In this document: positions 9,565 through 20,434 of the stretch, in pieces
Layout of the letters: every line of letters starts with the position of its first letter
Numbering within the stretch: the first letter of the stretch is position 1
Origin: Psychromonas ingrahamii 37
GTDB lineage: Bacteria > Pseudomonadota > Gammaproteobacteria > Enterobacterales > Psychromonadaceae
Reading direction: 5' to 3'
Assembly: GCF_000015285.1 (NCBI RefSeq)
Contig: NC_008709.1
Location: 434,001-498,000 of the forward strand
Length of the DNA: 64,000 nt
Position numbers and translations under genes: made by a program
The notes under the pieces: generated by a model
What the model saw: the letters and a program-made list of their open reading frames with translations, nothing else
The model's database searches: none
Told to the model about the DNA's origin: nothing

Positions 9565-10535
9565 ACAACAAAGTGAGCAAGACACAAGCCAACAGTAAGC
9601 TGTTCAATAAAGAATGGTTTATTGAACAAAAATCACTGATTGCATTGATTTTACTGATTGTCGTTGTGGCATTTATGAATGAATATTTTTTTACTGTCAA
9701 TAATCTGCTTAATATTCTGCGCCAAACCTCGGTCATCGCGATTATTGCGGCGGGTATGACATTGGTCATATTAACCGCCGGTATTGATTTAAGTGTGGGG
9801 TCTGTTCTCGCTTTATGTGGTGCCTTTGCTGCCAGTATGATCAGCTTGGAAATACCTATTGCCATTGCCGTCCCCATCTCATTATTGGGTGGTGCATTAC
9901 TGGGTTGTGCAACGGGAGGGATAATTGCCAAAGGCAAAGTACAAGCCTTTATTGCAACCCTGGTAATGATGACCTTACTCCGTGGGGTGACCATGGTATA
10001 CACAGATGGACGGCCTATTTCGGCCGGGTATACCGATGTTGCGGATAATTTTGCCTGGTTTGGAACGGGTTATGTATTTGGTATTCCGGTGCCAGTTTGG
10101 ATAATGATTGCGGTTTTTGCCGCCATCTGGTATCTGCTTAATCACACCCGTTTCGGCCGTTATGTTTATGCCTTAGGCGGTAATGAGTCAGCAACACGAT
10201 TATCCGGGATAAATGTCGATCGCGTTAAGATCGGTGTTTATGCCATTTGCGGATTATTATCGGCACTTGCTGGGATTATTATTACATCGCGTTTATCCTC
10301 AGCACAACCGACAGCCGGAATGGGCTATGAGTTAGATGCTATTGCCGCGGTAGTGGTCGGCGGGACAAGTTTAGCGGGTGGTAGAGGACGAATTACGGGC
10401 ACCCTGATTGGGGCTCTGATAATTGGTGTTTTAAACAATGCATTAAACCTAATGGACGTCTCATCCTATTTTCAGATGATTGTTAAAGCGCTGGTCATTC
10501 TGCTGGCTGTACTGGTCGATAATAAACAGAAATAA
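9561..10535 (+). CDS. rbsC: Ribose ABC transporter permease RbsC
   Basis: A 324-residue inner-membrane permease with about eight to ten hydrophobic segments. The conserved block [23 protein letters not shown] is split here between the ATPase contact loop and the next helix. It overlaps rbsA by four bases. Together with RbsA and RbsB it forms the high-affinity ribose importer. Confidence 0.96.
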   Translation: MNNKVSKTQANSKLFNKEWFIEQKSLIALILLIVVVAFMNEYFFTVNNLLNILRQTSVIAIIAAGMTLVILTAGIDLSVGSVLALCGAFAASMISLEIPIAIAVPISLLGGALLGCATGGIIAKGKVQAFIATLVMMTLLRGVTMVYTDGRPISAGYTDVADNFAWFGTGYVFGIPVPVWIMIAVFAAIWYLLNHTRFGRYVYALGGNESATRLSGINVDRVKIGVYAICGLLSALAGIIITSRLSSAQPTAGMGYELDAIAAVVVGGTSLAGGRGRITGTLIGALIIGVLNNALNLMDVSSYFQMIVKALVILLAVLVDNKQK

Positions 10536-10605
10536 AATTTTATTTTACCCCCCGCGGACGTTGTAAAACGCCGTAATATTATTAACAAAAGCAAAGGAAT
10601 ATAAC

Positions 10606-11484
10606 ATGAAAATATTTACTAAACTGATTACCGCAGCTGTTATTTCAGCTTCTTTCAGTGCCGGTGCGATGGCTCAAGATACTATTGCTATGGTTGTTTC
10701 AACCTTAAATAATCCCTTTTTTGTGAGTATGAAAGAGGGGGCTGAGGATAAGGCAAAGGAACTAGGCTATGAGCTGATTGTGCTTGATTCACAAAATGAC
10801 CCCAGCAAAGAGTTATCAAATGTTGAAGATCTTGTTGTTCGAGGCGTCAAAGCGATCTTAATCAATCCGACTGATTCCGATGCGGTGACCAATGCGATTC
10901 GCATTGCTAATCAAGCTGATATTCCGGTGTTAACACTCGACCGTGGTGCAGCAGGCGGTGATGTTGTTACTCATATTGCATCGGATAACATAGCCGGTGG
11001 CGAAATGGCTGGTAAATTTATTAATGATAAAATCGGCAAAAATGCCAAAGTGGTACAGCTGGAAGGTATTGCCGGTACATCGGCTGCGCGTGAGCGTGGT
11101 GAAGGATTCATGAAAGCTGTTAGCACCTACAACATGGATTTGTTAGCCAGCCAACCTGCCGATTTTGACCGTACCAAAGGTCTGAATGTAATGGAAAATC
11201 TTCTTGCCTCTAATCCGGACACCCAAGCTGTATTTGCCCAAAATGACGAAATGGCATTAGGGGCTATTCGTGCCGTGCAGGCATCGGGCAAAAAAATATT
11301 AGTGGTTGGTTTTGATGGAACAGAAGGTGGTATTGCCGCTGTAAAACGCGGATCGCTTGGCGCAACTATTGCTCAACAGCCTCGTATGATTGGTTCTCTC
11401 GGAGTTGAATCTGCAGCAAAAGTACTTAAAGGTGAAGCTGTTGAAAAATACATTCCAGTATCATTAATGATGATTGTTAAATAA
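10606..11484 (+). CDS. rbsB: Ribose-binding periplasmic protein RbsB
   Basis: A 292-residue type I periplasmic binding protein. Residues 1-23 form a signal peptide ending AGAMA-Q. The mature N-terminus [21 protein letters not shown] is the classic ribose-binding fold start. Later motifs NPTDSDAV and [12 protein letters not shown] also match the family. AAAGGAATATAAC precedes the ATG. A terminator-like hairpin follows, which would let rbsB be made in excess over the downstream rbsK and rbsR. Confidence 0.96.
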   Translation: MKIFTKLITAAVISASFSAGAMAQDTIAMVVSTLNNPFFVSMKEGAEDKAKELGYELIVLDSQNDPSKELSNVEDLVVRGVKAILINPTDSDAVTNAIRIANQADIPVLTLDRGAAGGDVVTHIASDNIAGGEMAGKFINDKIGKNAKVVQLEGIAGTSAARERGEGFMKAVSTYNMDLLASQPADFDRTKGLNVMENLLASNPDTQAVFAQNDEMALGAIRAVQASGKKILVVGFDGTEGGIAAVKRGSLGATIAQQPRMIGSLGVESAAKVLKGEAVEKYIPVSLMMIVK

Positions 11485-11513
11485 TTTAAAATGCTTACTT
11501 AAATTAAATCAAG

Positions 11514-11547
11514 CAGCCTGATGATTTTATTCTCAGGCTGTATTTTT
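11514..11547 (+). terminator. Internal terminator/attenuator between rbsB and rbsK
   Basis: Stem CAGCCTGA/TCAGGCTG with an 11-base loop and a following TATTTTT tract, 30 bases after the rbsB stop. Its position inside the operon suggests partial read-through into rbsKR. Confidence 0.75.
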
Positions 11548-11647
11548 ACTCTTAAAATCTAAAATAAATTGTTTAAGCTTGTTTAAAACAGCCTTAAACA
11601 ATGTATTTTAAACAATGTGTTTTAACTTTAATTAAAATGGTTTATTT

Positions 11648-12574
11648 ATGAATAAATTAGTCGTTCTGGGCAGCGTTAACGCCGATCATGTTTTACAAGT
11701 TCCCTCTTTTCCGCGTCCCGGAGAAACTCTGCACGGCACAGGCTATGCTGTTATTCCCGGGGGAAAGGGCGCCAACCAGGCTGTCGCAGCTGCGCGTTTG
11801 GGCGCCGATGTGGCATTTATTGCCTGCTTGGGTGATGATAGTTTCGGGATTAATATTCGTGACGCTTTTAAAAGCGATGGAATCAATGTTGATGGGGTGA
11901 TGATTGAAAAAAACACCCCAACAGGGATCGCAATGATTCAAGTATCGGCCACCGGAGAGAACAGTATTTGCATCTCAGCCGAAGCCAATAATCACCTCAC
12001 ACCTGAACGTATAAAACCTTTTTCCTCTCTTATTAGCGCAGCTGAAATATTACTGATGCAATTGGAAACGCCTATTGAAACGATCCAGGCCGCTGCTGAA
12101 ACGGCAAAACTCGCCGGGACAGTGGTTGTCTTAAATCCGGCACCTGCGCAATCATTAAGCGATGAGTTGTTAAAACTTGTTGATATTATCACCCCCAATG
12201 AAACCGAAGCTGAGCAGCTTACGGGTGTTCAAGTCAAGGATATGCCCTCGGCACAACAAGCCGCTGAAAAGTTACATGACAAGGGTATCGAAATGGTAAT
12301 GATAACCCTAGGCAGTGAGGGGGTATGGCTGAGCCAGGCTGGTAAGGGTAAGCAGATAAAAGGCTTTACCGTGAAAGCTGTGGATACAACAGCCGCAGGA
12401 GATACTTTCAACGGTGCGCTATTGACCCGCTTGCTGGAAAAGGCAAGCGTGGAAGAATCGATTCGTTTTGCCCATGCGGCTGCCGCGATCACGGTCACCG
12501 GTAAAGGGGCACAAACATCGATTCCAGATCGCCAGAGTGTAGAGAAATTTTTACAGCAGATGGACAATAAATGA
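11648..12574 (+). CDS. rbsK: Ribokinase
   Basis: A 308-residue PfkB-family kinase that phosphorylates D-ribose to ribose 5-phosphate. The sugar-binding GGKGAN motif is at residues 38-43 and the ATP/catalytic motif TTAAGDTFNGAL is near the C-terminus, with the catalytic base Asp at 252. The 163-base gap after rbsB holds a terminator and a second AT-rich inverted repeat, so rbsK may also have its own weak promoter. Confidence 0.96.
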   Translation: MNKLVVLGSVNADHVLQVPSFPRPGETLHGTGYAVIPGGKGANQAVAAARLGADVAFIACLGDDSFGINIRDAFKSDGINVDGVMIEKNTPTGIAMIQVSATGENSICISAEANNHLTPERIKPFSSLISAAEILLMQLETPIETIQAAAETAKLAGTVVVLNPAPAQSLSDELLKLVDIITPNETEAEQLTGVQVKDMPSAQQAAEKLHDKGIEMVMITLGSEGVWLSQAGKGKQIKGFTVKAVDTTAAGDTFNGALLTRLLEKASVEESIRFAHAAAAITVTGKGAQTSIPDRQSVEKFLQQMDNK

Positions 12575-12598
12575 TTATTTAAGGATTTGAACAAGCAA

Positions 12599-13603
12599 AT
12601 GGCAACCATAAAAGATGTAGCAAAACATGCGGGCGTGTCTACTTCAACGGTCAGCCATGTTTTAAATCAAACACGTTATGTCAGCGAAGATATCACGGCT
12701 CGCGTAAAAAAGGCGGTCGATGAGCTGCAATATGCGCCGTCGGCCTTAGCGAGAAGCCTTAAGCTTAAATATACACATACCTTTGGTATGTTAGTGACAA
12801 CCTCAGCGAACCCCTTTTTTGCGGAAGTGGTAAAGGGGGTTGAGCGCCGCTGTTATGAGCAAGGTTATAATTTACTGCTGTGTAATACGGAAGGCGATTT
12901 AGAGCGCTTACGTTTTAATATCGATATGCTGCTCCAAAAAAGGGTGGATGGACTATTACTGATGAGTGATGAAATCGTCAGTCAAAACTTAGATATTTTT
13001 GCCCGCCATAAAGCCGTGCCGACTGTTGTTATGGATTGTGGTAAAACGCATTTTCCGGCAGATAAAATCCAAGATAATTCCTATCTCGGTGGTTACTTAG
13101 CAACCCAGTATCTGATAAAAAAAGGTCATAGAAAAATTGGCTGTATTACTGGACCTATCAATAAACCCATGGCTGAAAAACGTTGGGCGGGTTATCAAAA
13201 AGCGATGCAAGATGCCGGGCTTATTATCAATCCTGATTGGCTGGTGGATGGCAATTTTGAATGTGAAGGGGGTCAACAAGCCTTAGATAAAATGTTGAGT
13301 AGGGGCACTTTACCCAGCGCACTTTTTGTTTGCAACGATATGATGGCATTGGGTGTTATTAACAGCGCCAGCAAACATGGCATCTCGATTCCCGATGATT
13401 TATCTATTATTGGCTATGATGATATAAAAATAGCCCGATTTTTCACTCCCTCATTGACCACTATCCATCAACCTAAATTTAATTTAGGGCGAAAAGCCTT
13501 TGATACCCTGTTAGATAAGATTCAAAGCAAAAGAGAAAATGATTTAGAGATAAAGCTGGAACCGACATTAATTGAGCGGGACAGTGTAAAGCAGATAGGT
13601 TAA
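12599..13603 (+). CDS. rbsR: Ribose operon repressor RbsR (LacI family)
   Basis: A 334-residue LacI-family regulator. The N-terminal helix-turn-helix reads ATIKDVAKHAGVSTSTVSHVL and is followed by a ribose-binding type I periplasmic-protein-like domain (for example SIIGYDDIKIARFFTPSLTTI). A TTG at 12587 is also in frame, but the ATG at 12599 gives the canonical start and is chosen. It probably represses rbsDACBKR at the operator at 7513 and is released by ribose. Convergent with ilvD. Confidence 0.94.
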   Translation: MATIKDVAKHAGVSTSTVSHVLNQTRYVSEDITARVKKAVDELQYAPSALARSLKLKYTHTFGMLVTTSANPFFAEVVKGVERRCYEQGYNLLLCNTEGDLERLRFNIDMLLQKRVDGLLLMSDEIVSQNLDIFARHKAVPTVVMDCGKTHFPADKIQDNSYLGGYLATQYLIKKGHRKIGCITGPINKPMAEKRWAGYQKAMQDAGLIINPDWLVDGNFECEGGQQALDKMLSRGTLPSALFVCNDMMALGVINSASKHGISIPDDLSIIGYDDIKIARFFTPSLTTIHQPKFNLGRKAFDTLLDKIQSKRENDLEIKLEPTLIERDSVKQIG

Positions 13604-13606
13604 ATT

Positions 13607-13655
13607 CAGCTGTCAGCTGTCAGCTGTCAGCCGATAGCCGTCAGCCAACAGCCGT
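13607..13655. repeat. Imperfect CAGCTGT heptad repeat between rbsR and ilvD
   Basis: CAGCTGT is repeated in tandem three times and then continues as variants (CAGCCGATAGCCGTCAGCC and so on). A similar tract lies at 30585-30620 behind thiC. Each CAGCTG is itself palindromic, so the RNA could fold. It sits between convergent genes and no separate terminator is seen. Confidence 0.7.
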
Positions 13656-13661
13656 CAGTTT

Positions 13662-15500
13662 CTATTTCAGCTTGCTTATATCGCGTATTGCGCCTTTATC
13701 GGCAGAGGTTGCCATTAAAGCATAAACTTTTAGTGCCGTTGACACGTGGCGTTCACGGCTGACGGGTTTCCAGCCATGAATATCCATTGCGATACGACGT
13801 TCAGCTAATATTTCGTCAGATACTTTTAAGTCCATTGTCCGTGTTGGAATATTGATATCGATAATATCGCCATCCTCAATCAGACCAATAACACCACCGG
13901 CGGCGGCTTCTGGTGAAGCGTGACCGATTGACAGTCCCGAGGTACCCCCGGAGAAACGGCCATCGGTAACTAATGCACATTTTTTGCCGAGTCCCATGGA
14001 TTTCAGGTAACTGGTTGGATAAAGCATTTCCTGCATACCCGGGCCACCTTGAGGGCCTTCATAACGGATAACAACTACATCACCTTCGACGACTTTACCC
14101 CCTAAAATAGCGGCTACCGCAGTATCCTGGCTTTCGTATATTTTAGCCGGACCGGTAAAGGTAAGATTATCATTATCAACGCCAGCAGTTTTAACCACGG
14201 CACCGTCAACGGCCATATTTCCAAATAACACCGCAAGACCACCTTCAGTACTAAAAGCATGCTCCAGTGAACGTACGCAACCTGCTGCGCGATCATTATC
14301 AACGGTATCCCAGCGACAAGACTGACTGAAGGGTTTTACCGTACGAATACCAGCGGGCCCGGCACGATAAAAATCAATGATTTTTGGATCGTCAGTTTGC
14401 ATAATATCGTATTTTGCCAACTGCTCTTTCATGGTCGGGCTAAGGATAGTTGGAATATCACTGTTTAATAAACCCGCACGGTCCAATTCCCCTAAAATAG
14501 CCATCACACCACCCGCACGGTGTACATCTTCCATATGGTACAAAGGAGTGGAAGGCGCAACTTTACAAAGCTGAGGGATACGGCGGGACATTTCATCCAT
14601 GTCGGCTACTGTGTAGTCCAGTTCAGCTTCCTGAGCACAGGCTAACAGATGTAAAATTGTATTGGTTGAGCCGCCCATGGCGATATCAAGTGCCATTGCA
14701 TTTTCAAAAGCTTCCCGGCAGGCAATTGCACGCGGCAATACTGAATAATCATCCTGTTCATAATGACGTTTAGTAATATCAACAATACGTTCACCGGCCT
14801 CTAAAAACAGTTGTTCACGGTCAGCATGGGTCGCAAGCATTGAGCCGTTACCCGGTAATGAAAGCCCCAGTGCTTCGGTTAAACAGTTCATTGAATTGGC
14901 GGTAAACATACCGGAGCATGACCCACAAGTCGGGCAGGCACTGCGTTCAACTTTAGCCAGATCTTCATCGGAAACATTTTTATCCGGTCCCATCACCATC
15001 GCATCAACTAAGTCGAGCTTGATAATCTGATCTGAAAGTTTGGTTTTACCCGCTTCCATCGGACCACCGGAAACAAAAATAACCGGAATATTTAAACGTA
15101 ATGCCGCCATTAACATTCCCGGCGTGATTTTGTCACAGTTGGAAATGCAAACAATAGCATCGGCACAGTGTGCATTGACCATATATTCAATCGAATCAGC
15201 AATCAAATCACGAGAGGGCAGACTATAGAGCATGCCCGAGTGACCCATCGCAATACCATCATCAATGGCAATAGTATTAAACTCTTTGGCGATACCGCCT
15301 GCAGCTTCAACGGCTCCTGCAACAAGCTGTCCCATGTCCTTTAAATGCACATGGCCGGGAACAAATTGGGTAAATGAGTTAGCAATGGCAATGATTGGTT
15401 TTCCGAAATCATCATCTTTCACGCCAGTTGCACGCCATAGTGCACGAGCACCCGCCATATTACGGCCATGGGTTGATGTTTTTGAACGATACTGTGGCAT
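13662..15500 (-). CDS. ilvD: Dihydroxy-acid dehydratase
   Basis: A 612-residue iron-sulfur enzyme that dehydrates 2,3-dihydroxy-isovalerate and 2,3-dihydroxy-3-methylvalerate to the keto acids of valine and isoleucine. The cluster cysteines are visible in [12 protein letters not shown] and in [19 protein letters not shown]. The substrate motif [20 protein letters not shown] is near the C-terminus, spanning the loop before residue 530. Length is normal. It follows ilvGM with a 158-base gap, so it may be partly independent. ilvE and ilvA are not adjacent. Confidence 0.97.
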   Translation of the reverse strand: MPQYRSKTSTHGRNMAGARALWRATGVKDDDFGKPIIAIANSFTQFVPGHVHLKDMGQLVAGAVEAAGGIAKEFNTIAIDDGIAMGHSGMLYSLPSRDLIADSIEYMVNAHCADAIVCISNCDKITPGMLMAALRLNIPVIFVSGGPMEAGKTKLSDQIIKLDLVDAMVMGPDKNVSDEDLAKVERSACPTCGSCSGMFTANSMNCLTEALGLSLPGNGSMLATHADREQLFLEAGERIVDITKRHYEQDDYSVLPRAIACREAFENAMALDIAMGGSTNTILHLLACAQEAELDYTVADMDEMSRRIPQLCKVAPSTPLYHMEDVHRAGGVMAILGELDRAGLLNSDIPTILSPTMKEQLAKYDIMQTDDPKIIDFYRAGPAGIRTVKPFSQSCRWDTVDNDRAAGCVRSLEHAFSTEGGLAVLFGNMAVDGAVVKTAGVDNDNLTFTGPAKIYESQDTAVAAILGGKVVEGDVVVIRYEGPQGGPGMQEMLYPTSYLKSMGLGKKCALVTDGRFSGGTSGLSIGHASPEAAAGGVIGLIEDGDIIDINIPTRTMDLKVSDEILAERRIAMDIHGWKPVSRERHVSTALKVYALMATSADKGAIRDISKLK

Positions 15501-15658
15501 TTAAATTCCTTACTGGTTGATAACTAATGGCTCTTTAGTACTGCTTTACAGAAAATAAAAGCTGTTTAATCGAGCGCAGAAACTGTCTGTTATGGAGTGA
15601 CTTAATGAGCAAAAATTAACTTATTTTGACAGAAAAGGTAACTTGAATTTCGAAGACT

Positions 15659-15916
15659 CTAGGCACTTTCTTTTACTGGCGGTGCCTGCCCGAGTACTGC
15701 AACTTGCGTAATGCCAAATATTTTTTCAATTTGCTTGCTTAATAAACTCACCGGGCGATCACTGCTCACAGTCACGGTAATATGCAATAATTTACCATTC
15801 CCGGTACATTCGGCATTTATTTTTTGCACAAAGAAACCGCGATGGCGAATAACACGTAACAGTCGTTCCAATAATTCAGGGCTATTCTCACCTTGAATTA
15901 TCATCAAGTATTTCAT
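15659..15916 (-). CDS. ilvM: Acetolactate synthase II small (regulatory) subunit IlvM
   Basis: An 85-residue ACT-domain protein that binds and activates the IlvG catalytic subunit. The start [28 protein letters not shown] matches IlvM, split here between the first ACT strand and helix. Its ATG overlaps the ilvG stop (ATGA), so the two are translationally coupled. IlvM-type subunits give a valine-insensitive enzyme in enterics; that property is inferred here. Confidence 0.92.
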   Translation of the reverse strand: MKYLMIIQGENSPELLERLLRVIRHRGFFVQKINAECTGNGKLLHITVTVSSDRPVSLLSKQIEKIFGITQVAVLGQAPPVKESA

Positions 15917-17559
15917 TCTAAACTCTCCATCATTTTGTGATTTGCAGCGCCCGGTGGCACCAATGGCCAGACATTCTCTGTTTCTGAAATAGACACATGT
16001 AACAAATAGGCACCTTTACTGTTAAGCAGTCTGGTCAATGCATCGTGGATCTGCGATTTTGCCACAATAGTTTCGCCGGGAATATCAAAGGCACTTGCCA
16101 GAGTCACAAAATCTGGATTATCGCTTAAAATCGTTTCACTATAGCGGCCATCAAAAAACAACTGCTGCCATTGACGTACCATCCCTAAGCGCTGATTATC
16201 AATCAGAACGATTTTAATTGGTAGTTTGCCACGTTTGATAGTCCCAAGTTCCTGTACATTCATCATAAATGAACCATCACCTGAAACCGCAATAACGGTA
16301 TCATCAGGTCTCGCCATTTGTGCGCCAACAGCTGCTGGAATTCCAAAACCCATAGTCCCCAAACCTGAACTGGAAATATGGTTTTCAGGACGATCGACAA
16401 ACATATGCTGTGCAACCCACATCTGATGCTGCCCTACGTCACTACAGATAACCGTGTCTCTAGGCATTATTTTTGCGATTTGTCTAAGCAGGGCGGGAGC
16501 AAAAATAGCTCCTCCGGGATGGTCATAACGATTTGCAAAATCCACTTTCATTTTGGCGACGTGAGTTCGCCAGTTGAGTATGCTGGAGGTGGTTTCTATT
16601 GACGGTAAAATTAATTTCAAATCATCACTCATGGCCAGCTCAACCACCCGTAACTTATCTATTTCGGCGGCATCGACATCAAGGTGGATAACTTTTGCAT
16701 GGGGAGCAAATTCTTCTAGTTTTCCGGTAACCCGATCGTCAAATCGCGCGCCAACAGCAATCAGCAGGTCGCACTCTTGAATGGCTATATTGGCCGCCTT
16801 ACTGCCGTGCATTCCCACCATGCCGAGAAAATAATCGGAGTTATAGGGAATACAGCCAATGCCTTTTAATGTACAGACACTGGGAATTTTAGATTTTTTA
16901 AGGAAACTGCGTAATTCTGTGACAGCGCCGGCCATACCGACACCACCCCCTACATAGACAAGGGGTTTAGCGGCCGCTCGAATCATTGACCTTGCCTTTC
17001 TCAGCAATGAATTATCTAAGGGTTTTGAGTCGCTTTCGGTCTGTGTCAAGTGATGGATAACCGCATCTGCAAGTTGAATATCCTTGGGAATATCTATTAG
17101 GACGGGACCGGGGCGGCCCGACTGAGCAATTTGAAACGCCTGCTCAATTATCGGCCCTAACTGTTCTGCGCTTGGTACCATAAAACTATGTTTGGTACAG
17201 GCTAAAGAAAGGCCCAGTACATCAACTTCCTGAAAAGCATCGGTGCCAATTAAATGGCTGGCCACTTGACCGGTGATAGCGACAATGGGAATTGAATCTA
17301 ATAATGCATCTGCAAGTCCTGTTATCAGGTTGGTTGCGCCTGGGCCTGAAGTGGCTATACAGACTCCAGTTTTCCCGGTTGCGCGTGCATAACCGATAGC
17401 GGCCATTGCCGCACCTTGTTCATGACGGCAGAGAAGATGTTCCACACCGCCATCATAGAGTGCATCATACAAGGGCATAATTGCCCCGCCAGGATAACCA
17501 AAAACTTGCGTTACGTTTTGCTGCTTTAATGCCTGAACGACAGAGTGGGCACCATTCAT
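15913..17559 (-). CDS. ilvG: Acetolactate synthase II large subunit IlvG
   Basis: A 548-residue thiamine-diphosphate enzyme that condenses two pyruvates (or pyruvate and 2-ketobutyrate) in the first common step of branched-chain amino acid synthesis. The catalytic Glu47 region ([19 protein letters not shown] around 44-62), the FAD segment and the TPP motif [14 protein letters not shown] are all present. The frame is intact, unlike the well-known frameshifted ilvG of E. coli K-12. AGGA lies 7 bases before ATG. No ilvL-type leader peptide rich in Ile/Val/Leu was found in the 200 bases upstream. Confidence 0.95.
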   Translation of the reverse strand: MNGAHSVVQALKQQNVTQVFGYPGGAIMPLYDALYDGGVEHLLCRHEQGAAMAAIGYARATGKTGVCIATSGPGATNLITGLADALLDSIPIVAITGQVASHLIGTDAFQEVDVLGLSLACTKHSFMVPSAEQLGPIIEQAFQIAQSGRPGPVLIDIPKDIQLADAVIHHLTQTESDSKPLDNSLLRKARSMIRAAAKPLVYVGGGVGMAGAVTELRSFLKKSKIPSVCTLKGIGCIPYNSDYFLGMVGMHGSKAANIAIQECDLLIAVGARFDDRVTGKLEEFAPHAKVIHLDVDAAEIDKLRVVELAMSDDLKLILPSIETTSSILNWRTHVAKMKVDFANRYDHPGGAIFAPALLRQIAKIMPRDTVICSDVGQHQMWVAQHMFVDRPENHISSSGLGTMGFGIPAAVGAQMARPDDTVIAVSGDGSFMMNVQELGTIKRGKLPIKIVLIDNQRLGMVRQWQQLFFDGRYSETILSDNPDFVTLASAFDIPGETIVAKSQIHDALTRLLNSKGAYLLHVSISETENVWPLVPPGAANHKMMESLE

Positions 17560-17710
17560 AGTTTATTCCTGAATTTAGTGAATACTTATCGTTTTTGTTT
17601 TAATCATAAAAAATCAAAACAAGTAATGAGTAACATTTTAGAGTGTGTCTTTATAACAAATAAAAGTGACTTCCTCAACTATTGTTGATGCAGATAAAAA
17701 GTCATCGACT

Positions 17711-17725
17711 TTTACATATTGTAAA
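17711..17725. promoter_or_regulatory. Short palindrome upstream of ilvG
   Basis: TTTACA-TAT-TGTAAA is a perfect 6-bp inverted repeat about 150 bases upstream of the ilvG start, in the region that should hold its promoter. It could be an operator; no regulator can be named. Confidence 0.3.
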
Positions 17726-17766
17726 AAAAGAGCGCTTGTTGGAATGAGGAATTTTATGCTGGAGAT

Positions 17767-17801
17767 AAAAACGGCTTCAATAAAAAAGCCGTTTTTATTT
17801 A
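17767..17801 (-). terminator. Rho-independent terminator downstream of the peroxiredoxin gene
   Basis: Stem TAAAAACGGCTT/AAGCCGTTTTTA with A and T tracts on both sides, about 80 bases beyond the peroxiredoxin stop on the minus strand. It separates that gene from ilvG. Confidence 0.85.
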
Positions 17802-17881
17802 AATAATAATCGGGAAATCGGGCTATTTTTGTATCCCTATATCTTGGTGCAATACAGAAATGCCATTTTTTCATTTAAATT

Positions 17882-18485
17882 TTATAGGTCGTCGTTATGC
17901 TCAGATAAGTATTTAGCAACACCTTCTGGAGATGCTTCCATACCGGCTTTGTCTTTAACCCATTGTGCTGGACATACTTCGCCGTGCTCTTCATGGAACT
18001 GCAGCACATCAACCATACGTAACATTTCATCAACATTACGGCCAAGGGGTAAATCGTTGACTACTTGATGACGAACCACACCCTCTTTGTCGATTAAGAA
18101 AGATCCACGTAGTGCAACACCCGCAGCTTTTAATTCAACACCATAGGCTTTACAAATCTCATGTTTAACATCGGCAACTAGTGAGTATTGTACCTGGCCG
18201 ATACCACCATCGTTGATGGCCGTGTTGCGCCATGCGTGATGAGTGAATTGTGAATCGATTGAAACACCAATTACTTCAACACCACGTGCTTGGAATTCAC
18301 TAAAACGTTTGTCGAATGCGATTAACTCAGAAGGACATACAAAAGTAAAATCAAGAGGGTAGAAAAAAAATAACTGTTTCTTTACCAGCAGAAAATTCTT
18401 TCAGGTTAAAACTATCAACGATTTCACCATTACCGAGAACAGCTGCTGCTGTAAAATCAGGGGCTTGTTGGCCTACTAACACCAT
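17882..18485 (-). pseudogene. 2-Cys peroxiredoxin (AhpC/TSA family) interrupted by a one-base frameshift
   Basis: Translated with one base removed, this is a complete 200-residue typical 2-Cys peroxiredoxin: MVLVGQQAPDF at the start, the peroxidatic motif FTFVCP with Cys50, and the resolving motif HGEVCPAQW with Cys171. In the sequence as given, a run of eight A (18363-18370, plus strand) shifts the frame at codon 40-41, and translation stops four codons later, before the catalytic cysteine. The length of 604 bases equals 201 codons plus one base. Everything else looks conserved, so this may be a recent mutation, a slippage-tolerated gene or a sequencing error. It would reduce peroxides using thioredoxin or AhpF. 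AAAAGGAATTAATT precedes the ATG. Confidence 0.85.
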
Positions 18486-18580
18486 AATTAATTCCTTTTA
18501 AAAATAAAAAAAGTGCTTTCAAACATTGCTAACCCGGTATCACGCGTCAAATGATAACAAGATTCGAATTGTTTTTACCA

Positions 18581-18613
18581 ATTATTTTGATAGGAAAAGG
18601 CTATCAAAATAAT
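18581..18613. terminator. Strong inverted repeat between menB and the peroxiredoxin gene
   Basis: ATTATTTTGATAG/CTATCAAAATAAT is a perfect 13-bp stem with a GAAAAGG loop. No clear T run follows in either direction, so it may be a terminator or an mRNA-stabilising hairpin. Confidence 0.5.
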
Positions 18614-18639
18614 GCCTGGTATAAATAATGGGAAGTTAC

Positions 18640-18677
18640 AATTTGCTCTGAACACGGTTAGGTGTTTAGAGCAAATT
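18640..18677 (-). terminator. Hairpin downstream of menB
   Basis: AATTTGCTCTGAACAC pairs with GTGTTTAGAGCAAATT (one mismatch, six-base loop) about 90 bases after the menB stop. It probably ends the men transcript, although the T tract is weak. Confidence 0.5.
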
Positions 18678-18766
18678 TATAAAATTTTCTGTTATACCCA
18701 AAGGACTTGCCTATGTTTACCCGCTCAAGGGGCACGATAATATAAGAGAAGAGTGCTCAGCAATAA

Positions 18767-19609
18767 TTATGGGTTTCGGCCAAATTTTGAAAAATCGGGT
18801 TTACGCTTTTCATTAAAAGCATTACGTCCCTCCTGCCCCTCTTCGCTCATATAAAAAAGCATAGTGGCATTACCGGCCAGCTCTTGTAATCCGGCCTGTC
18901 CGTCACAATCCGCATTTAATGCAGCTTTCAAGCAGCGCAATGCCATCGGGCTGTTTTGCAGGATCTCTCTGCACCATTTTACGGTTTCGTTTTCTAAATA
19001 AACAAGCGGAACAACGGTATTGACCATCCCCATATCCAGCGCTTCTTGCGCATCATACATGCGGCATAAAAACCAAATTTCGCGTGCTTTTTTCTGACCA
19101 ACGATGCGCGCCATATAACTGGCCCCCCAGCCACCATCAAAGGAGCCTACTTTAGGGCCAGTTTGACCAAACTGTGCGTTGTCAGCCGCGATGGTTAAAT
19201 CGCACATCATATGTAAGACATGACCGCCACCCACTGCGTAACCCGCTACCATAGCAATGACAGGTTTGGGGCAAGTGCGAATCTGGCGTTGAAAATCCAG
19301 AACGTTAAGATGATGACCGCCGCTCTCATCTTTATAACCGGAGTCACCACGGACGCTCTGATCCCCTCCAGAACAAAAAGATAAGGGACCTTGACCGGTA
19401 AGAATAATGACACCAATATCACCATCATAACGCGCATCCTGCAGTGCCTGCATCATTTCATTCACTGTTTTTGGACGAAAAGCGTTACGAATATGCGGAC
19501 GGTTAATCGTTATTTTGGCGATTCCATCGGCTTTGTGGTAGAGAATGTCAGTGAAGTTTAACGCGCTTTTTTTCCATGCAATGGGTGCATAACCCTCTTT
19601 TTCAGGCAT
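18767..19609 (-). CDS. menB: 1,4-dihydroxy-2-naphthoyl-CoA synthase MenB
   Basis: A 280-residue crotonase-fold enzyme that cyclises O-succinylbenzoyl-CoA in menaquinone synthesis. Motifs are the oxyanion-hole segments [10 protein letters not shown] and [20 protein letters not shown] (split regions around residues 78-88 and 125-145), [14 protein letters not shown] and the C-terminal [14 protein letters not shown]. Length matches MenB rather than general enoyl-CoA hydratases. Last gene of menFDHB; menC and menE, which usually follow, are not here. Confidence 0.96.
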   Translation of the reverse strand: MPEKEGYAPIAWKKSALNFTDILYHKADGIAKITINRPHIRNAFRPKTVNEMMQALQDARYDGDIGVIILTGQGPLSFCSGGDQSVRGDSGYKDESGGHHLNVLDFQRQIRTCPKPVIAMVAGYAVGGGHVLHMMCDLTIAADNAQFGQTGPKVGSFDGGWGASYMARIVGQKKAREIWFLCRMYDAQEALDMGMVNTVVPLVYLENETVKWCREILQNSPMALRCLKAALNADCDGQAGLQELAGNATMLFYMSEEGQEGRNAFNEKRKPDFSKFGRNP

Positions 19610-19636
19610 ATTTTTCTCTTAATTATTATCTAAAAA

Positions 19637-20434
19637 TTATTGACTAAAATGCTGCTTAATAAAGCGCGCATATTGCACAGGACTCTGTTGGTGAATATTA
19701 TGACCTGCCCCGGCAAATTCAGTTGGTTGGATATTTTTAAGCTTGGCTAATGCGCGGCCTAGGGTTTTAAATTTATTATCTTTTTCGCCAAAACAGTAAT
19801 AAATGGATAAGGGTTTTGCTTGTGCAGTATTTTTTTGTAAAAAAGGCAATGCATCGGTTTGCTCAGCGAGACTGGTTGCCAGCAGCATATTTGCTAAACA
19901 GACACCGTAATTACGACTGCGCTTATTAAACAGATTATTTTTTTGTTCGCAGGAAAGATCGTTGAAAATATCCTGTTCATACCATTGATTTAAACTTTGT
20001 CTAATACTTTGTGTGGCAAAGCGTTTCGCCCAACTAAGATCATGTGCAAAACGTTTATCTTTTTCATCCTGAGTTTGATAACCGGTATGGCAAGATTCTA
20101 AGACCAAGGCTTTTAAGTGCTGATCCTGTTGTGTGCGTGCGTAATCAAGCGCAATACGGCCACCTAAGGAATAACCAATAAGAATATATTCTTTGATTTT
20201 TAAGTCGTTTAATACATTTTTAATCAACCGATGTGTTGTCTCAAAGCCTTTATCTTTAGGTATTGTTACTGAGGCGGAATCTCCATGCCCGGGCAGATCG
20301 ATAGAGATACAATAAAAAGATTTTTTCAGCTGCTTGATAGTTTCACACCAATCCTGATGACTACCTAAAAAACCGTGCAAAAAAACTAAAGCAGGAGATT
20401 GAGGCGACCCCTGCGTTTGGCTAAAAAGTGGCAT
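19637..20434 (-). CDS. menH: SHCHC synthase MenH (alpha/beta hydrolase)
   Basis: A 265-residue alpha/beta hydrolase that removes pyruvate from SEPHCHC to give SHCHC, the MenD-to-MenC step. The HGFLGS oxyanion loop is at 20-25, the nucleophile Ser89 lies in GYSLGG, and the catalytic His245 in GAGHNIH. It overlaps menD by 14 bases, which supports coupling and the assignment to MenH rather than a general esterase. Confidence 0.9.
   Translation of the reverse strand: MPLFSQTQGSPQSPALVFLHGFLGSHQDWCETIKQLKKSFYCISIDLPGHGDSASVTIPKDKGFETTHRLIKNVLNDLKIKEYILIGYSLGGRIALDYARTQQDQHLKALVLESCHTGYQTQDEKDKRFAHDLSWAKRFATQSIRQSLNQWYEQDIFNDLSCEQKNNLFNKRSRNYGVCLANMLLATSLAEQTDALPFLQKNTAQAKPLSIYYCFGEKDNKFKTLGRALAKLKNIQPTEFAGAGHNIHQQSPVQYARFIKQHFSQ

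Noticed and set aside
17638..17874. 78-residue minus-strand frame between ilvG and the peroxiredoxin gene, as a possible ilv leader peptide
   Set aside because: It is too long for a leader, crosses the peroxiredoxin terminator and lacks a run of Ile/Val/Leu codons before an attenuator.
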